This document shows, one piece after another, positions 62,335 through 64,000 of a stretch of DNA of 64,000 nt. The translations under genes and the position numbers were made by a program. The notes under the pieces were generated by a model, which saw only the letters and a list, made by a program, of their open reading frames with translations, did no database searches and was not told where the DNA came from. Positions within the stretch are counted from its first letter, which is position 1; each line of letters starts with the position of its first letter. The stretch lies in the NCBI RefSeq assembly GCF_040580765.1, contig NZ_CP158687.1:1984001-2048000 (forward strand), read 5' to 3'. The stretch is from Lentibacter algarum. Lineage in GTDB: Bacteria; Pseudomonadota; Alphaproteobacteria; Rhodobacterales; Rhodobacteraceae.

Positions 62335-63690
62335 TTAAGCGCGCCTCACAGGCTCTTTCATCGTTACAAGCTCTTCGCTCATCGTCGGGTGCACCGCAAC
62401 AGTGCGGTCAAAGTCTTCCTTTGTTGCTCCCATCTTTACGGCAATCCCTGCCAGCTGGATCATCTCGCCTGCGCCCGGCGCGACAATATGACAGCCCAAA
62501 ACCTTGCGGCTCGCTTGAGACACAATCAGCTTCATCAAGACACGGTTTGAGCGCCCCGCAAAGCTCTGCTGCATCGGCTTGAAGGACGCGCAATAGACTT
62601 CAATCGCCTCCTGCTCACGCGCCTCTTCCTCGCTCAAGCCCACTGTCCCCATCTCGGGCTGAGTGAAAATCGCAGTGGGGATAAGCTCGTGGTCAGGCTG
62701 TGTCGGATTGCCGTTAAACACCGTCTCCACAAAGGCCATACCCTCACGGATCGCCACAGGCGTCAGGTTCACACGGTCCGTCACATCGCCTACGGCATAA
62801 ATGCTCGGGACTTTGGTCTGGCTGTAGTCATCCACCAAAACTTTGCCATTGCGGCCCAGCTCCACACCGACGGCCTCAAGGCCCATGTCTTGGGTGTTTG
62901 GCGCACGGCCCGTGGCAAACATAACCTGTTCAAAGACTTCGTCGTGTCCATTCGTTGAGATCACGCGGATACCGCCATCCACTTTTTGCATTTCAAGAAT
63001 GTTTGTTCCCAAATGCAGCTTCACACCGTTCTCGATCATCTCTTCAGAAACAAGGCCACGGGCTTCGTCGTCAAAGCCACGCAGAATTTGCGCGCCGCGG
63101 TAATACTGTGTCACATCAACCCCAAGACCGTTCATGATGCCAGCAAACTCGCAGGCAATATAGCCGCCACCCAGGATCAGCATATTCTTGGGCAAGCGCT
63201 CGAGGTGGAAAATCTCGTTTGAGGTGATGGCGTGCTCTGCACCCTTCATCTCAGGCTTCACAGGTCGTCCCCCCATGGCGAGCAGAATGTGCTTGGCACT
63301 CTTGCGTGTCCCGTCAGACAACTCAACCTCATGCGCACCAACCACTTTGGCCCGCGCATCAAAGCTTTCAACACCGTTGTTTTTGAGAATGCCGCGATAG
63401 ACATTTTCCAAGCGGTCAAGCTCAGCGTGAAGCTTCGTCTTGAATACGCCCCAGTCAAACGCCCCGAGGCTCACATCCCAACCGTAAGCCTGCGCATCCG
63501 AAATCGCGCCGGGAAACTCGCTGGCAAAGACCATAAGTTTCTTGGGCACACAGCCACGGATCACACAGGTTCCGCCATAACGGTCTTCTTCGGCCAAAGC
63601 CACTTTCGCTCCGCCCTGTGCCGCCACCCGCGCGGCGCGTACGCCCCCCGAACCGCCGCCAATGACGAAAAGATCATAATCAAAGCTCAT
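62335..63690 (-). CDS. gor: Glutathione-disulfide reductase
   Basis: 451 residues. FAD-dependent NADPH oxidoreductase with the FAD motif GGGSGGVRAA (residue 11 on), redox disulfide CVIRGC (Cys42/Cys47), a second nucleotide motif GGGYIACEFAG (about 172) and the C-terminal HPTMSEE that supplies the catalytic His. Maintains reduced glutathione. Ten bases downstream of rpiA on the same strand. Confidence 0.94.
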   Translation of the reverse strand: MSFDYDLFVIGGGSGGVRAARVAAQGGAKVALAEEDRYGGTCVIRGCVPKKLMVFASEFPGAISDAQAYGWDVSLGAFDWGVFKTKLHAELDRLENVYRGILKNNGVESFDARAKVVGAHEVELSDGTRKSAKHILLAMGGRPVKPEMKGAEHAITSNEIFHLERLPKNMLILGGGYIACEFAGIMNGLGVDVTQYYRGAQILRGFDDEARGLVSEEMIENGVKLHLGTNILEMQKVDGGIRVISTNGHDEVFEQVMFATGRAPNTQDMGLEAVGVELGRNGKVLVDDYSQTKVPSIYAVGDVTDRVNLTPVAIREGMAFVETVFNGNPTQPDHELIPTAIFTQPEMGTVGLSEEEAREQEAIEVYCASFKPMQQSFAGRSNRVLMKLIVSQASRKVLGCHIVAPGAGEMIQLAGIAVKMGATKEDFDRTVAVHPTMSEELVTMKEPVRRA

Positions 63691-63700
63691 GCCGCGTTCC

Positions 63701-64000
63701 TCAGTCCATCAAATCGGTAAATAAATTGTCGTCTTCCAAAAAGTCGAGACGGTCAATCTCGACAGTCCCCGCATTGATATCGCGGATTTCGACCCTGCCG
63801 TCGCCATACCCAACAACAACCTTGTCACAGACATCAAGAAACAGCCCATTCTCGACCACTCCCGGAATCTGGTTCATCACAAGGCTGAGCTGGCGTGCAT
63901 TGCCAATACGGTTGAGGTGCAAATCTAGGATGTGGTTTCCCTCATCCGTAAAGTAGGGCACATCGCCATTCATTCTGAGTGTGGTGTTGCGCCCAAGGAC
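63701..64000 (-). CDS. rpiA: Ribose-5-phosphate isomerase A, C-terminal part
   Basis: Truncated by the window edge; the last ~99 codons are present and the reading frame runs through the end of the window. The TLRMNGDVPYFTDEGNHILD stretch and IPGVVENGLF are the characteristic C-terminal motifs of RpiA, which interconverts ribose 5-phosphate and ribulose 5-phosphate. The same-strand gor gene follows ten bases later. Confidence 0.93.
   Translation of the reverse strand, partial: VLGRNTTLRMNGDVPYFTDEGNHILDLHLNRIGNARQLSLVMNQIPGVVENGLFLDVCDKVVVGYGDGRVEIRDINAGTVEIDRLDFLEDDNLFTDLMD

Overview
The window is a continuous, densely packed piece of chromosome from an alphaproteobacterium, almost certainly a marine member of the Roseobacter group (Rhodobacterales). 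The basis is the protein families and gene orders: a SUV3-like helicase, S4 protein, FdxA and CarD block; an rpiA, gor, hflK, hflC, DUF2065, degP run; a PIN/RNA methyltransferase pair; DUF2927, DUF6314, DUF6778 and DUF2852 proteins; and an intergenic repeat with the core AAATATCC-GGGG. Composition looks even, at moderately high GC. I see no insertion sequence, prophage, CRISPR array, integron or tRNA gene. The species cannot be named from the sequence alone.

Layout. 1-2.7 kb: two convergent SLC13-type permeases, the first truncated by the window edge. 2.7-10.1 kb: a mostly minus-strand run with a DMT exporter, a YmdB-like phosphodiesterase, OsmC, 5-formyl-THF cyclo-ligase, MgtE, a CAP protein, 8-oxoguanine deaminase, HisN-type phosphatase and an XRE regulator. 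10.5-15 kb: quinone oxidoreductase, Bax inhibitor-1 homologue, CIA30 protein, ribosomal protein L33, EamA exporter and the RNase P RNA. 15-20.7 kb: amidase/excalibur pair, gatCA, an MBL hydrolase, tadA and rluB. 20.8-26.9 kb: the most interesting segment, a tightly coupled cassette of a 27-residue membrane peptide, XpaC, TelA, a DUF2927 lipoprotein, an SPFH-GYF_2 protein, a double zinc-ribbon membrane protein and a nitroreductase. 27-34 kb: ferredoxin, FG-GAP protein, DUF900 hydrolase, DksA-like protein, PepF, lysophospholipase-like hydrolase, SCP2 and TPR proteins. 34-38.3 kb: helicase, S4, fdxA, carD. 38.5-46 kb: bioY, purB, a small secreted peptide, an orphan FliG, EamA, an LpxL-type acyltransferase and a second DUF2927 lipoprotein. 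46-51 kb: a small membrane protein, CoxE-like VWA protein, DedA, Asp/Glu racemase-like protein, P450 and M48 protease. 51-57 kb: PIN, RNA methyltransferase, DUF6778, a small unknown and glnE. 57-64 kb: YbaK, DUF2852, RDD, then degP, DUF2065, hflC, hflK, gor and rpiA.

Many neighbouring genes are translationally coupled by 1- or 4-base overlaps (TGATG, ATGA, GTGA, TTGA), and several use GTG or TTG starts. A recurring theme is envelope maintenance: HflKC and DegP, the XpaC-TelA-SPFH cassette, the excalibur-amidase pair, BI-1, DedA and several lipoproteins. Three genes in the window are shorter than 60 codons (27, 50 and 54 residues) and are easily missed by gene callers.
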